Origin: Billgrantia saliphila
Lineage (GTDB): Bacteria; Pseudomonadota; Gammaproteobacteria; Pseudomonadales; Halomonadaceae
Length of the DNA: 64,000 nt
Direction: 5' to 3'
Assembly: GCF_002930105.1 (NCBI RefSeq)
Contig: NZ_PJRN01000010.1
Span: 62,001-126,000 of the forward strand
Position numbers and translations under genes: made by a program. This document shows, one piece after another, positions 25,295 through 33,383 of the stretch (its first letter is position 1; each line of letters starts with the position of its first letter). Below the pieces are notes generated by a model that searched no databases, had not been told where the DNA came from, and saw only the letters and a program-made list of their open reading frames with translations.

Positions 25295-26008
25295 ATGCAC
25301 CAAGACGAAATCAAGGCGCTATTCGACCAGCAGGCTGCAAGCTACGATGCGCAGTGGGCGAAAACGGCACCGATTCGAAATTGTTTGCACATGCTCCTTG
25401 GGTCGCTGTTTGCTGAGCTGCCTGCGAATGCGCAGATCCTCTGTGTAGGAGTGGGAACCGGCGAGGAGCTGCTCTATCTCGCCTCGAAGCATCCCGGGTG
25501 GCGTTTTACCGCGGTGGAGCCATCGGGCCCGATGCTGGACATCTGCCGTCAGAGGGCTGAAAAAGAAGGTGTCGCGTCTCGTTGTGTTTTCCACGAAGGC
25601 TACCTTGATTCTCTTCCAGCCATGGAATGGCACGACGCTGCCACCTGCTTCCTGGTATCTCAGTTCATTTTGGACCAGGTGGAACGTTCCCGGTTTTTCA
25701 GCGAAATGGCAGAAAGGCTCAAGCCGGGAGGAATCCTCGCGAGTTCCGATCTGGCGTCGGATGTTGATTCGCTTGAGTACGAAGTACTCCTTCATGCCTG
25801 GATGAACATGATGTCTGCTGCGGATATTTCCCCGGATGCTGTGGAGCGCATGCGTAGAGCCTACGCCAACGATGTGGGTGTCCTTCCGCCGGCCAGGGTT
25901 GCGTCGATCATTGAGGCAGGGGGCTTTGAGCTTCCTGTGCGGTTCTTTCAGGCTGGCTTGATTCATGCTTGGCTATCTAAGCGAGCTCAAACCCGGTCGC
26001 CTGACTAA
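25295..26008 (+). CDS. Class I SAM-dependent methyltransferase
   Basis: A 237-residue methyltransferase with motif I VGVGTGEELLYLASKHPGW, an acidic post-I residue in VEPSGPM, and motif post-II/III around CFLVSQFILDQ and LKPGGILASSDL. The target is unknown. GGAGAG precedes the ATG. The short leader contains GCGTTAGGC (25267-25275), which looks like the right end of an integron attC site, so this gene may once have been a cassette. Confidence 0.84.
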   Translation: MHQDEIKALFDQQAASYDAQWAKTAPIRNCLHMLLGSLFAELPANAQILCVGVGTGEELLYLASKHPGWRFTAVEPSGPMLDICRQRAEKEGVASRCVFHEGYLDSLPAMEWHDAATCFLVSQFILDQVERSRFFSEMAERLKPGGILASSDLASDVDSLEYEVLLHAWMNMMSAADISPDAVERMRRAYANDVGVLPPARVASIIEAGGFELPVRFFQAGLIHAWLSKRAQTRSPD

Positions 26009-26228
26009 GCAATGCATACTAAATGATCGATCCCATGTCATCTGTACCTGATGATGCGCAATGGCAGGCCGCGCCACGAGGCGGTGAAGCATCATGGTGG
26101 CTGACATGTGCCGGTCCCTGTCGGGCAGGAGATTTTCGCGCAGAATTTTGCGTCCTTCTGCCGCCTGGTCCGTCTCCTGTTGTGAAAGCCTCGCAAGGGG
26201 CGAGGAATCTTTACAAGAGGAACATGCC

Positions 26229-26519
26229 ATGCCACAGAAAATGCAATCAGCCGTGTCGACGGAATCGAGCCGCACGACTCCCGATATCGACATCGAACCA
26301 TTGGCCCTCGACCCTACGAGCTGTGCACGATGCGTCGGCACCCTCGATAACACTGAAAAGGCGATCGAGACCGTGCGCCCCGCGGCAGAGGCGGCCGGGC
26401 AGGCCAGCGCATCGCATTCATGCTGCGAGCCAAGCGAGCAGGCCACCTGCTGCCTGCCACAGGCCAAGGCCGAATGCTGCGGCCCACCCACGGAGGAGGC
26501 TGCATGCGGGTGTCGGTAA
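26229..26519 (+). CDS. Cys-rich protein, shortened DUF2703-like
   Basis: A 96-residue protein. After an N-terminal stretch with the DUF2703-like LDPTSCARCVGTLDNTEKAIE it lacks the thioredoxin-like middle expected of that family. It ends in a Cys-rich tail (CCEPSEQATCC, CCGPP, CGCR) with about ten Cys in 35 residues. The ATG at 26229 has AAGAGG upstream. Its last 16 bases overlap the sigZ-like gene, whose ribosome-binding site lies inside it, so translation is coupled. A metal- or redox-sensing partner of the sigma factor is an inference. Confidence 0.6.
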   Translation: MPQKMQSAVSTESSRTTPDIDIEPLALDPTSCARCVGTLDNTEKAIETVRPAAEAAGQASASHSCCEPSEQATCCLPQAKAECCGPPTEEAACGCR

Positions 26520-27073
26520 GTGCGAACGACGAACAGGACCAACGCCTGCTATGGCAGGCGTTTCGCACCGAACTTCTGCGCTTCGTGAGCAAGCGGGTGA
26601 CGGACGAGAGCGTGGCGGAGGACATCGTGCACGACGTCCTCATCAAGGCCTTCTCACACCGTGATGAGCTGAGGGACGGCTCCCGGCTGCGCGCATGGCT
26701 CTACCAGATCACCCGCAATGCCCTGGTGGATCACTACCGGGCGCACAGGCCGCTCGAACCGCTGCCGGCGGAGCCGGAGGAACAGGCAGAGGCAGATGAG
26801 CGAGCGGAAGCGGAGCTGGCCCTGTGCCTGCGCCCGCTCATGGGCAAGCTGCCGGAAAAGTACCGGGAAGCGCTGCTCACCACCACGGAGACCGGCTTGA
26901 CTCAGAAGCAGTACGCATCCCAAAAGGGGCTATCGATCTCAGCAGCCAAATCCCGCGTGCAGCGTGGCCGCAGCTTGCTGCGCGAAGCGCTGATGCAGTG
27001 CTGCCGAGTCGAAATGAACCAGCGCGGAGAGGTGTTGAACTACGATCTCGATGAAGGATGCCAATGTCGCTAG
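26504..27073 (+). CDS. sigZ: ECF-type RNA polymerase sigma factor, SigZ-like
   Basis: A 189-residue sigma-70-family protein with region 2 (LLWQAFRTELLRFVSKRVTDESVAEDIVHDVLIKAF ... LYQITRNALVDHYRAHR) and region 4 (KYREALLTTTETGLTQKQYASQKGLSISAAKSRVQRGRSLL), joined by an acidic linker. The C-terminal tail carries CC and CQC motifs, as in SigZ-like factors with metal/redox-responsive tails. The start at 26504 is fixed by GGAGGAG at 26492-26498. It overlaps the Cys-rich gene by 16 bases; no separate anti-sigma factor is visible. Confidence 0.85.
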   Translation: MRVSVSANDEQDQRLLWQAFRTELLRFVSKRVTDESVAEDIVHDVLIKAFSHRDELRDGSRLRAWLYQITRNALVDHYRAHRPLEPLPAEPEEQAEADERAEAELALCLRPLMGKLPEKYREALLTTTETGLTQKQYASQKGLSISAAKSRVQRGRSLLREALMQCCRVEMNQRGEVLNYDLDEGCQCR

Positions 27074-27159
27074 CACAAGGCCGCTCCTTCGCCGTGATAG
27101 TTCTCTTCACTAACTGGAGCTCGGTTTCCTCTGTCACGATGCCTCCGCAATGCGGACCT

Positions 27160-27426
27160 TTATGTGGGGCTTCGAACCAGCATTGCGACCAACCGCCGAG
27201 CCAGCGGCGCCACCATCAGCAGCGCGGGAAACGCTACTAACCAGGATGCGGCCCATGCGCCGGGCCAGTGCGAGATGGCAACGGAGGTCAGTCCGCCGGT
27301 GCGAAGGGTCACGGTGAGCGAGACGACTCCGGACATGAGCACTGACAGAACCAAGGACAGCATGAAGCCATAGAAGCGTGCGGGGAGCCTACGAAAACGG
27401 ATGGGCGATGTCGGCGTGACTGACAT
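27160..27426 (-). CDS. DUF2798-family small membrane protein
   Basis: An 88-residue protein with two hydrophobic helices (about 18-40 and 55-80) and the pattern RLPARFYGFMLSLVLSVLMSGVVSLTVT ... WPGAWAASWLVAFPALLMVAPLARRLV, characteristic of DUF2798. It sits in the inner membrane; the function is unknown. It converges on the sigZ-like gene. Confidence 0.82.
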   Translation of the reverse strand: MSVTPTSPIRFRRLPARFYGFMLSLVLSVLMSGVVSLTVTLRTGGLTSVAISHWPGAWAASWLVAFPALLMVAPLARRLVAMLVRSPT

Positions 27427-27495
27427 TGAAGAATCCTTGAAACATCGAATGATGGAGTCAAACGCATAAGTTGGCCCAGGCTACAGACCGACTGA

Positions 27496-28386
27496 TTACG
27501 CTTCGCGCCGAGCCGGCAGTTCGGCTGCCAGCTCCTCGAGGTAATGCCTCAGCGAACGAGGTTCGCGTCCGAGGAGCGCGCGCAAGACCCGAGTGTTGGC
27601 GGGGGCGCCATGGTCGGCATAGTGGCGATACACCGCCGCCAGCGATTGCCGATATTGCCGATCGTTCGTAAGCCCGACCATGGCGGCCCATTCGTTGAAT
27701 TCCGGCGCGGCGGGAGCGACCGGCCGCTCCAGCACCTCGCCCATGACTGCTGCGATATCTTCCCGGCTGAGAGCCGCTTCGCCACACAGTTCGAAGCTCC
27801 CATAGGCGACCGTGTCGGTGGTAAGCGCAATGGCTGCCACCTCCGCAACGTCTCGGTAATCCACTCTTCCGATCCGGACGGTAGAAGGAAAAGGCTCAGC
27901 GAACAGACTGTCGCGAACTACCTTTTCCCAGCCTATGCGAATGTTCTGGAAGAAATTCGTCGGGTGAAGAATGGTATAGGCCATGCCCGAACTGTAGAGG
28001 GCATTCTCGACAGGTATCTTGCTGGCATGGTTTGCCAACGCGGTATTTGTCGGCTGAATCACCGAAGAGAATACGAAGCGACGTACGCCGGCCTGATAGG
28101 CCGCATGAACCATGTTGATCCCGAGCTGCGCCTCATCCGGTACGAAAGCCGGCCCGATGTGAAAAACGCCCTCGACACCGTCGACCGCTTTGGCAAGGCT
28201 GCCCACATCCCGTAGGTCCGCGAAAACGACCTCTGACGCTCCTAGGCGGTAGGCACTGGCGGCCTGTGCCTCGTTTCGTACCAGCGCTCTTACGCGTGCG
28301 CCGCGCGCCACCAGTTCCGGTAGAACCATGCCGGCAAAGCGCCCGGATGCGCCGCCAAGAAGGATTGTTGAACCGTTCGTCACCAT
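27496..28386 (-). CDS. NmrA/NAD(P)H-binding atypical SDR
   Basis: A 296-residue Rossmann protein with an N-terminal GGASGRFAGMVLPEL cofactor motif and YxxxK-independent NmrA-like architecture (FVFSSVIQPTNTALANHASKIPVENAL; TILHPTNFFQNI). It is probably an NAD(P)-dependent reductase or redox sensor. The frame reaches 28548, but the ATG at 28386 with GGAGC upstream starts directly at the Rossmann fold. It is divergent from the LysR gene; the inverted repeat at 28473-28500 lies between. Confidence 0.83.
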   Translation of the reverse strand: MVTNGSTILLGGASGRFAGMVLPELVARGARVRALVRNEAQAASAYRLGASEVVFADLRDVGSLAKAVDGVEGVFHIGPAFVPDEAQLGINMVHAAYQAGVRRFVFSSVIQPTNTALANHASKIPVENALYSSGMAYTILHPTNFFQNIRIGWEKVVRDSLFAEPFPSTVRIGRVDYRDVAEVAAIALTTDTVAYGSFELCGEAALSREDIAAVMGEVLERPVAPAAPEFNEWAAMVGLTNDRQYRQSLAAVYRHYADHGAPANTRVLRALLGREPRSLRHYLEELAAELPARREA

Positions 28387-28472
28387 GTTTGCTCCATCAT
28401 GTCTGTGGTTGAGCAAGAACCCCGCGGGGCCGTCGAACATGGAGAGCAGTATAAAGATCAACACATAGCGAT

Positions 28473-28500
28473 ATAATAAGCGAAACCTGAGACTTACTAT
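28473..28500. promoter_or_regulatory. Inverted repeat upstream of LysR gene
   Basis: ATAATAAG (28473-28480) and CTTACTAT (28493-28500) form an inverted repeat with one mismatch and a 12-bp spacer in the AT-rich divergent region between the NmrA-like and LysR genes. It is likely the autoregulatory site. Confidence 0.5.
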
Positions 28501-28520
28501 AACGAAAAGCGAGAGAGTGG

Positions 28521-29417
28521 ATGGGGCGCATCGAGGATCTTCAAGCATTCGTCGCGATTGTCGAGCATGGCAGCCTATCCGGCGCCGCTCGTGCGCTGGG
28601 GCGCTCGCTGCAGTCGGTGAGCCGATCCCTCATGGCACTGGAAAGAAGCGTCGGCATGGAACTGGTCCGCCGCACAACGCGCCGTTCCACCCCGACGGAT
28701 GCAGGAGCGGAATTCTACCGGCGGGTTCAGCCTGCCCTGGGTGAGATCATCGACGCCGGCCGCGAGCTCTCGGAACAGAGGGCCGAACCCTCGGGCCGCC
28801 TGCGGATCAGCGCGCCAGTGCTTTTTGCGCCGACCTACGTGGTGCCTGCAGTCGCGGACTTCATGCGGCGCCATCCGAAGGTGGACGTGGAACTCACACT
28901 TTCCGACAAATTCATGAATTTCGCGGAAGACACCATCGACCTCGCCGTCCGTATCGGTAAGCTTCCCGATTCCGACCTGAAAGCCAAGCGGCTAGGTAGC
29001 TTGCGGCGGGTCGTGTTCGGAACGCCGGAGTACTTCGCCAAGCATGGGCGCCCCTCGCATCCCACCGAACTCGCGGCACACCAATGCGTGACGCGAACCA
29101 TCGACGGCAACCCTGCGAAGTGGCCGTTCCGCATCGATGGAAAGCGAAAGCTGGTCAGTGTGTCAGGACGTTTCCGTACCGACAGTACAACGGCCCTATA
29201 CGCCGCCGTCACCCAAGACCTCGGGATCGGTTTTACGCCGCTCTGGCAGATCCGCGACTTGCTGATGCGCGGAGAGGTCGAGCTGATCCTGGCCGAGTAC
29301 GAAGAGCCGCCCACGCCGGTGCAGGTGGTGTGGCCATCGTCAAAGCTGCCTGTGGCGAAAACACGCTTATTCATCGAGGTACTCACCGAGCGGCTGCGGA
29401 AAGACCCCCTCGAATAG
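28521..29417 (+). CDS. LysR-family transcriptional regulator
   Basis: A 298-residue LysR-type regulator of the CrgA/AaeR-like subgroup. The winged HTH is at residues 1-60 (IEDLQAFVAIVEHGSLSGAARALGRSLQSVSRSL), followed by RTTRRSTPTDAG and an effector domain with RISAPVLFAPTYVVPAV. It is divergent from the NmrA-like oxidoreductase gene, its presumed target. The start at 28521 gives the usual family length. Confidence 0.88.
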   Translation: MGRIEDLQAFVAIVEHGSLSGAARALGRSLQSVSRSLMALERSVGMELVRRTTRRSTPTDAGAEFYRRVQPALGEIIDAGRELSEQRAEPSGRLRISAPVLFAPTYVVPAVADFMRRHPKVDVELTLSDKFMNFAEDTIDLAVRIGKLPDSDLKAKRLGSLRRVVFGTPEYFAKHGRPSHPTELAAHQCVTRTIDGNPAKWPFRIDGKRKLVSVSGRFRTDSTTALYAAVTQDLGIGFTPLWQIRDLLMRGEVELILAEYEEPPTPVQVVWPSSKLPVAKTRLFIEVLTERLRKDPLE

Positions 29418-29750
29418 CGACAAATCCTACTAACCCAACAGCTTTTCTGCAGAGATAAGGCAGACCAAGGTGAGGCGACAGCACGCCGGCTTCCTGAAGT
29501 TGGCTTCCGCCACATCAAGGGATGAGCGTCTTCGCATGCCGTTAGAACTTCTCTCATAGCCTGCCCCTATCGAAGCGAAAGCCTCCGCTCAGCTTGACGG
29601 CTTCAGTGCTGAATCCTTCACTGTATTTGACGGCTTATAGGAATTCTCAATGCCTTCGGCATAGGGTCGGAAGGTGTTTATAAAAAATGAGGCGATGCGG
29701 CGCTGTCGGCTCAATGCCCTGTAGGCCACTATCCAGTCGAGGAGAAGACC
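29418..29750. other. Intergenic region upstream of katG
   Basis: About 330 bases holding the katG promoter. It contains a small TGCC-TTC-GGCA hairpin near 29650-29665. An OxyR-type site would be expected, but no segment matches the spaced ATAG pattern well enough to call. Confidence 0.4.
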
Positions 29751-31952
29751 GTGTCCGAACAAAAGCCTACACGCCCGGAGTGGGCTGCGCGCACCACGCC
29801 CCGCCTGCAGGGTAATGAGCACTGGTGGCCCGACCAGCTCACCCTCAATGTACTGCACCAGAAGCACCCCGACGCCAGCCCGTTCGGGGCCGATTTCAGC
29901 TATGCCGAGGCGTTCTCGCAGCTCGACGTCGACGAACTGACCGCCGATGTCGATGCGCTGATGACCGACTCGCAGGATTGGTGGCCCGCCGACTGGGGCC
30001 ACTACGGCCCGTTCTTCATCAGGATGTCGTGGCACGCGGCCGGCACCTATCGGGCGCTCGACGGCCGCGGTGGCGGCGGCACCGGTGCCCAGCGTTTCGC
30101 GCCGCTCAATAGCTGGCCCGACAACGGCAACCTGGACAAGGCGCGCCGGCTGCTCTGGCCGATCAAGAAGAAGTATGGCGAGAAGATCTCCTGGGCCGAC
30201 CTGCTGGTCTTCGCCGGCAATCGCGCCCTCGAAACCATGGGCTTTCGCACCTTCGGTTTTGGCTTCGGTCGCTCAGACATCTGGGCGCCCGAGGATGACG
30301 TCTACTGGGGCCCCGAGACCGAGTGGCTCTCCACCAACGACGAGCGTTATACCGGCAGCTGGGAAGACGGCAGCCGTACGCTCGACAACCCGCTCGCCGC
30401 GGTGCAGATGGGGCTGATCTACGTCAACCCCGAGGGCCCCAACGGCGTGCCCGATGCAATGAAGTCCGCGCAGGACGTGCGTGAGACCTTCGCCCGCATG
30501 GGGATGAACGACCGCGAGACCGTCGCGCTGACCGTCGGCGGCCATACCTTCGGCAAGATGCACGGCAACGGGCCCGCCGACGCCGTCGGCGATGCGCCCG
30601 AGGCCGCGAAGATTCACGAGCAGGGCATCGGCTGGGCCAACAAGCACGAGACCGGCCTCGGCGAGTACACGGTAACCTCCGGGCTCGAAGGCGCCTGGAC
30701 ACCGACGCCGACCAAGTGGGACAACACCTACCTCAACACCATATTCGCCCACCAGTGGGAAGTGAAGAAGTCGCCCGCGGGTGCCAACCAGTGGGAGCCG
30801 GTCGAGGTCAAGGAGGGGTACTGGGTGCCCGACGCCCACGTGGAAGGCAAGAAGAACCCGCCGGTGATGAACACCGCCGACATGGCGATGATCACCGACC
30901 CCGCTTACCTCGAGATCGCCGACGAGTACCACCGTAACCCGGACGTGCTTGCCGACGAGTTCGCCCGTGCCTGGTACAAGCTGCTGCATCGCGACATGGG
31001 CCCGCAAGCTCGCTACCTTGGCCCGCAGGTGCCCAACGAAGTGCTGGTCTGGCAGGACCCGGTACCCAAGCACGAGGGGCCGCTGGTCAACGAACAGCAG
31101 ATCGCCACGCTCAAGCAGCAGATCGCCGACTCCGGCCTAACCGCCAAGCAACTGGTGGGTACCGCCTGGGCCGCGGCCTGCACCTACCGCCAGACCGACC
31201 ACCGCGGTGGCGCCAACGGCGCGCGCATCCGACTCGAGCCGCAGATCGGCTGGGACATCAACGTGCGCTCCGGCGTGCCCGAGGTGCTCGACCGGCTCGA
31301 GCAGATCAGGAGCGCCTCCGACGCCAACATCTCGCTGGCGGACATGATCGTGCTGGGCGGCAACGTGGGCGTCGAGATGGCGGCGAAGGCAGCCGGCCAC
31401 CACATCACGGTACCGTTCTCCCCGGGCCGCACCGACGCGAGCCAGGAGATGACCGAGATCGATGCCCATGCCTACCTCGAGCCGAGGCACGATGCCTTCC
31501 GCAACTACATGCAACCGCAGGCGACGTCCATCCCGGCCGAGCACCTGATGATCGACCGCGCGTTCATGCTCAACCTCAGCGTGCCGCAGATGGCGGCGCT
31601 CCTCGGCGGCATGCGGGCCATCGGCCTCAATGTCGGTGACAACAGCAATGATGGCGTCCTCACCGACCGCCCCGGCCAGCTGACCAACGACTTCTTCGCC
31701 AACCTCATCGACATGGGTAACGTTTGGGAACCGCTCGACGAGAACGAGGAACGCTTCGAAGGCCGCAACCGCGCCACGGGCGAGAAGAAGTGGACCGCCA
31801 CTCGCGTCGACCTCATCTACGGCTCCAATTCCCAGCTACGCGCCATCGCGGAGGAGTACGCGGCAGACGGTGGCGAGGAGAGAATGATTGACCGCTTCGT
31901 GAAAGGGTGGGTCAAGGTCATGGAGAACGACCGCTTCGACCTGCACCGCTGA
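29751..31952 (+). CDS. katG: Catalase-peroxidase KatG
   Basis: A 733-residue bifunctional catalase-peroxidase that destroys H2O2 and can oxidise organic donors. The distal heme residues are Arg91, Trp94 and His95 ([11 protein letters not shown]). The Tyr of the Met-Tyr-Trp adduct is Y224 ([10 protein letters not shown]) and the proximal His is in [11 protein letters not shown]. The C-terminal peroxidase-like domain, with no heme, is complete. It starts with GTG after AGGAGAAG. A strong terminator follows at 31996-32029. It stands alone and is probably under peroxide control. Confidence 0.96.
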   Translation: MSEQKPTRPEWAARTTPRLQGNEHWWPDQLTLNVLHQKHPDASPFGADFSYAEAFSQLDVDELTADVDALMTDSQDWWPADWGHYGPFFIRMSWHAAGTYRALDGRGGGGTGAQRFAPLNSWPDNGNLDKARRLLWPIKKKYGEKISWADLLVFAGNRALETMGFRTFGFGFGRSDIWAPEDDVYWGPETEWLSTNDERYTGSWEDGSRTLDNPLAAVQMGLIYVNPEGPNGVPDAMKSAQDVRETFARMGMNDRETVALTVGGHTFGKMHGNGPADAVGDAPEAAKIHEQGIGWANKHETGLGEYTVTSGLEGAWTPTPTKWDNTYLNTIFAHQWEVKKSPAGANQWEPVEVKEGYWVPDAHVEGKKNPPVMNTADMAMITDPAYLEIADEYHRNPDVLADEFARAWYKLLHRDMGPQARYLGPQVPNEVLVWQDPVPKHEGPLVNEQQIATLKQQIADSGLTAKQLVGTAWAAACTYRQTDHRGGANGARIRLEPQIGWDINVRSGVPEVLDRLEQIRSASDANISLADMIVLGGNVGVEMAAKAAGHHITVPFSPGRTDASQEMTEIDAHAYLEPRHDAFRNYMQPQATSIPAEHLMIDRAFMLNLSVPQMAALLGGMRAIGLNVGDNSNDGVLTDRPGQLTNDFFANLIDMGNVWEPLDENEERFEGRNRATGEKKWTATRVDLIYGSNSQLRAIAEEYAADGGEERMIDRFVKGWVKVMENDRFDLHR

Positions 31953-31995
31953 ATGACGGGTCCGCGGCAGTAACGCGGACCTGGCTCAAAACCGA

Positions 31996-32029
31996 CCCCG
32001 AAGGTGGAAAACCCGCCTTCGGGGTTTTT
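31996..32029 (+). terminator. katG terminator
   Basis: CCCCGAAGG / CCTTCGGGG stem (9 bp) with an 11-base A-rich loop followed by a run of T (GGGGTTTTTA), 43 bases after the katG stop. Confidence 0.88.
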
Positions 32030-32030
32030 A

Positions 32031-32170
32031 GGCACTGTCGGAAAAATGCCTGCGCTCGGCCATACGGCGTTAAAAATCATCTCAAAATACTCATTTACAG
32101 CTCGTAAACTCCGTCTTTTCGATAATTTTTGCCTTGTCTGGCCATCGCTCGCCGATTTTCCGGCAGCGCC
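32031..32170. repeat. 140-bp imperfect palindrome, MITE-like element
   Basis: The ends GGCACTGTCGGAAAAATGCC (32031-32050) and GATTTTCCGGCAGCGCC (32154-32170) are inverted. The pairing continues inward: GGCGTTAAAAATCATC against GATAATTTTTGCC, and TTTAC / GTAAA around a 5-base centre. The whole 140 bp is therefore one long imperfect hairpin, as in palindromic miniature elements or large structured intergenic repeats. It begins one base after the katG terminator. No transposase gene is inside. Confidence 0.65.
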
Positions 32171-32173
32171 TCG

Positions 32174-32187
32174 CCTCGCAAGCGAGG
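32174..32187. repeat. Short hairpin
   Basis: CCTCGC-AA-GCGAGG, a 6-bp perfect palindrome four bases after the MITE-like element. Confidence 0.4.
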
Positions 32188-32261
32188 ACAGATGCAGATC
32201 AAGAGAAGCGGCACTATCGCGCCTCATGCTTTCGTTGGCGTTGCCCTCAACGTTTCTGTTG

Positions 32262-32319
32262 GTTACGGTTGGTAAAAAGCCGCAGTAGACGGCTAGATAA
32301 TCAGGAATACGCAGGGACT
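32262..32319. repeat. Dispersed repeat copy B
   Basis: This is the counterpart of 14089-14164: GTTACGG, then the AGCCG / CGGCT hairpin (32278-32294, 7-base loop), then ACGCAGGGACT. It lies between the MITE-like palindrome and the Fur-like box. Confidence 0.45.
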
Positions 32320-32332
32320 GCCGCACTAAGGA

Positions 32333-32347
32333 TGATGCTCATTATCA
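32333..32347. promoter_or_regulatory. Fur-box-like site
   Basis: TGATGCT-C-ATTATCA differs from the 7-1-7 Fur consensus (TGATAAT-n-ATTATCA) at only two positions. The nearest gene start is the cold-shock/DUF1294 gene 163 bases downstream, so the regulated gene is uncertain; the original target may have been displaced. Confidence 0.45.
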
Positions 32348-32509
32348 TCCATTCTGCCAGCAGGGGCGGTAGCGTGCCCCGACTCCCAATTCCCCTCCCG
32401 CCTGACAAAACCCAGCCTTACCTGAAATTCTCATTAACTTATTGGATTTAAAAGTCGATTTCGCCGCGTGGTATTCTCCGACGAATACTTATGACACAGA
32501 GATAACGCG

Positions 32510-33124
32510 ATGCGGCAGGAAGGCAAGCTCACACAGTGGAACGACGACAAGGGCTTCGGCTTCATCACGCCGACCGAAGGCGGTCCTCGAGTGTTCGTCC
32601 ATATCAGCGCCTTTCCCCGCGGTGGTCGCCGGCCGCAAGTGAACGAGCCAATCACCTACCACCTGACCCGAGATAGCCAGAACAGACTAAGGGCGCAGAA
32701 GGCGGGCTACCTGAAAACAGCACGCCTTGTAGTCCCACGTTCCAGAGGGCTGATGGTGGCATGCGGTGTGGCCGCTGCGTTCTTCGCACTCCTGACCACT
32801 TTGAGCGCTCTGGGCCACATGCCATGGCAGCTCCTGGGGGCATACGCACTGCTGAGCGTGATCACCTTCGGCATGTACGGCATCGACAAAGCCGCAGCAG
32901 GGAAGGGCAGAAGGCGCATATCAGAAACCACGCTTCTGTTCGCAGGCTTGATCGACGGCTGGCCCGGCGCGCTGGTAGCGCAGCGGCTATTCCGGCACAA
33001 AACCAGGAAGCAGCCGTTTCAGGGCATATTTTGGTGTGGGGTGGTGGTGAATTGTGGGGTGCTTGGGTGGCTTGTTTATGCGGGGGAGGCGGCGCGGCTT
33101 TGGGCTGGTTTTGGGGTTGGTTAA
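32510..33124 (+). CDS. Cold-shock domain + DUF1294 membrane protein
   Basis: A 204-residue two-part protein. Residues 1-65 are a cold-shock OB fold with RNP1 (KGFGFIT) and RNP2 (VFVHISAF) motifs. Residues ~80-200 hold three hydrophobic helices of the DUF1294 type (GMYGIDKAAAGKGRRRISE, GWPGALVAQRLFRHKTRKQPF). The layout suggests a membrane-anchored RNA-binding protein; the role is unknown. The last codons become G/T-rich and the base composition drops sharply right after its stop, marking the left edge of the AT-rich island. Confidence 0.85.
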   Translation: MRQEGKLTQWNDDKGFGFITPTEGGPRVFVHISAFPRGGRRPQVNEPITYHLTRDSQNRLRAQKAGYLKTARLVVPRSRGLMVACGVAAAFFALLTTLSALGHMPWQLLGAYALLSVITFGMYGIDKAAAGKGRRRISETTLLFAGLIDGWPGALVAQRLFRHKTRKQPFQGIFWCGVVVNCGVLGWLVYAGEAARLWAGFGVG

Positions 33125-33383
33125 CTGATGTGGTGTGTAGAGGTTGAAGCGCCTGGTTGACTCTCCGTCTATTAGCTATACCTTGCAGACAGTATTATTT
33201 ATTCTGACAAAACGTGTGGGCACGCGAATTCTGCATAGGTGGCCTAGCTATGCTTAGGGGTTAGTGAAATCAATAAGTTGAAAGAGAGGGAGCATTATAT
33301 AATATTGTTGAACGTGCAGCTGTATTCATGCAATATCAGGAAGTGCGGCCCCATCACTGTTATGCGTTTAGGAGAAGTGTCGA
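33125..33383. other. Left edge of the AT-rich cassette island
   Basis: No gene is seen. The composition changes from GC-rich to AT-rich. GTTATGC at 33359-33365, 19 bases before the TIR-like gene, resembles an attC right core (GTTRRRY). The upstream half of an attC, or an attI, is not recognisable; an ATATTG/CAATAT inverted repeat sits at about 33303-33337. No integrase gene is present. Confidence 0.45.

Noticed and set aside
29600..29700. OxyR site upstream of katG
   Set aside because: Two ATAG tetramers occur but their spacing and the intervening bases do not fit the OxyR pattern well.
33125..33383. A fourth attC or an attI site at the left edge of the island
   Set aside because: Only a GTTATGC right-core-like heptamer is seen. 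The matching left core and paired arms are not evident, so it was not listed as a site.
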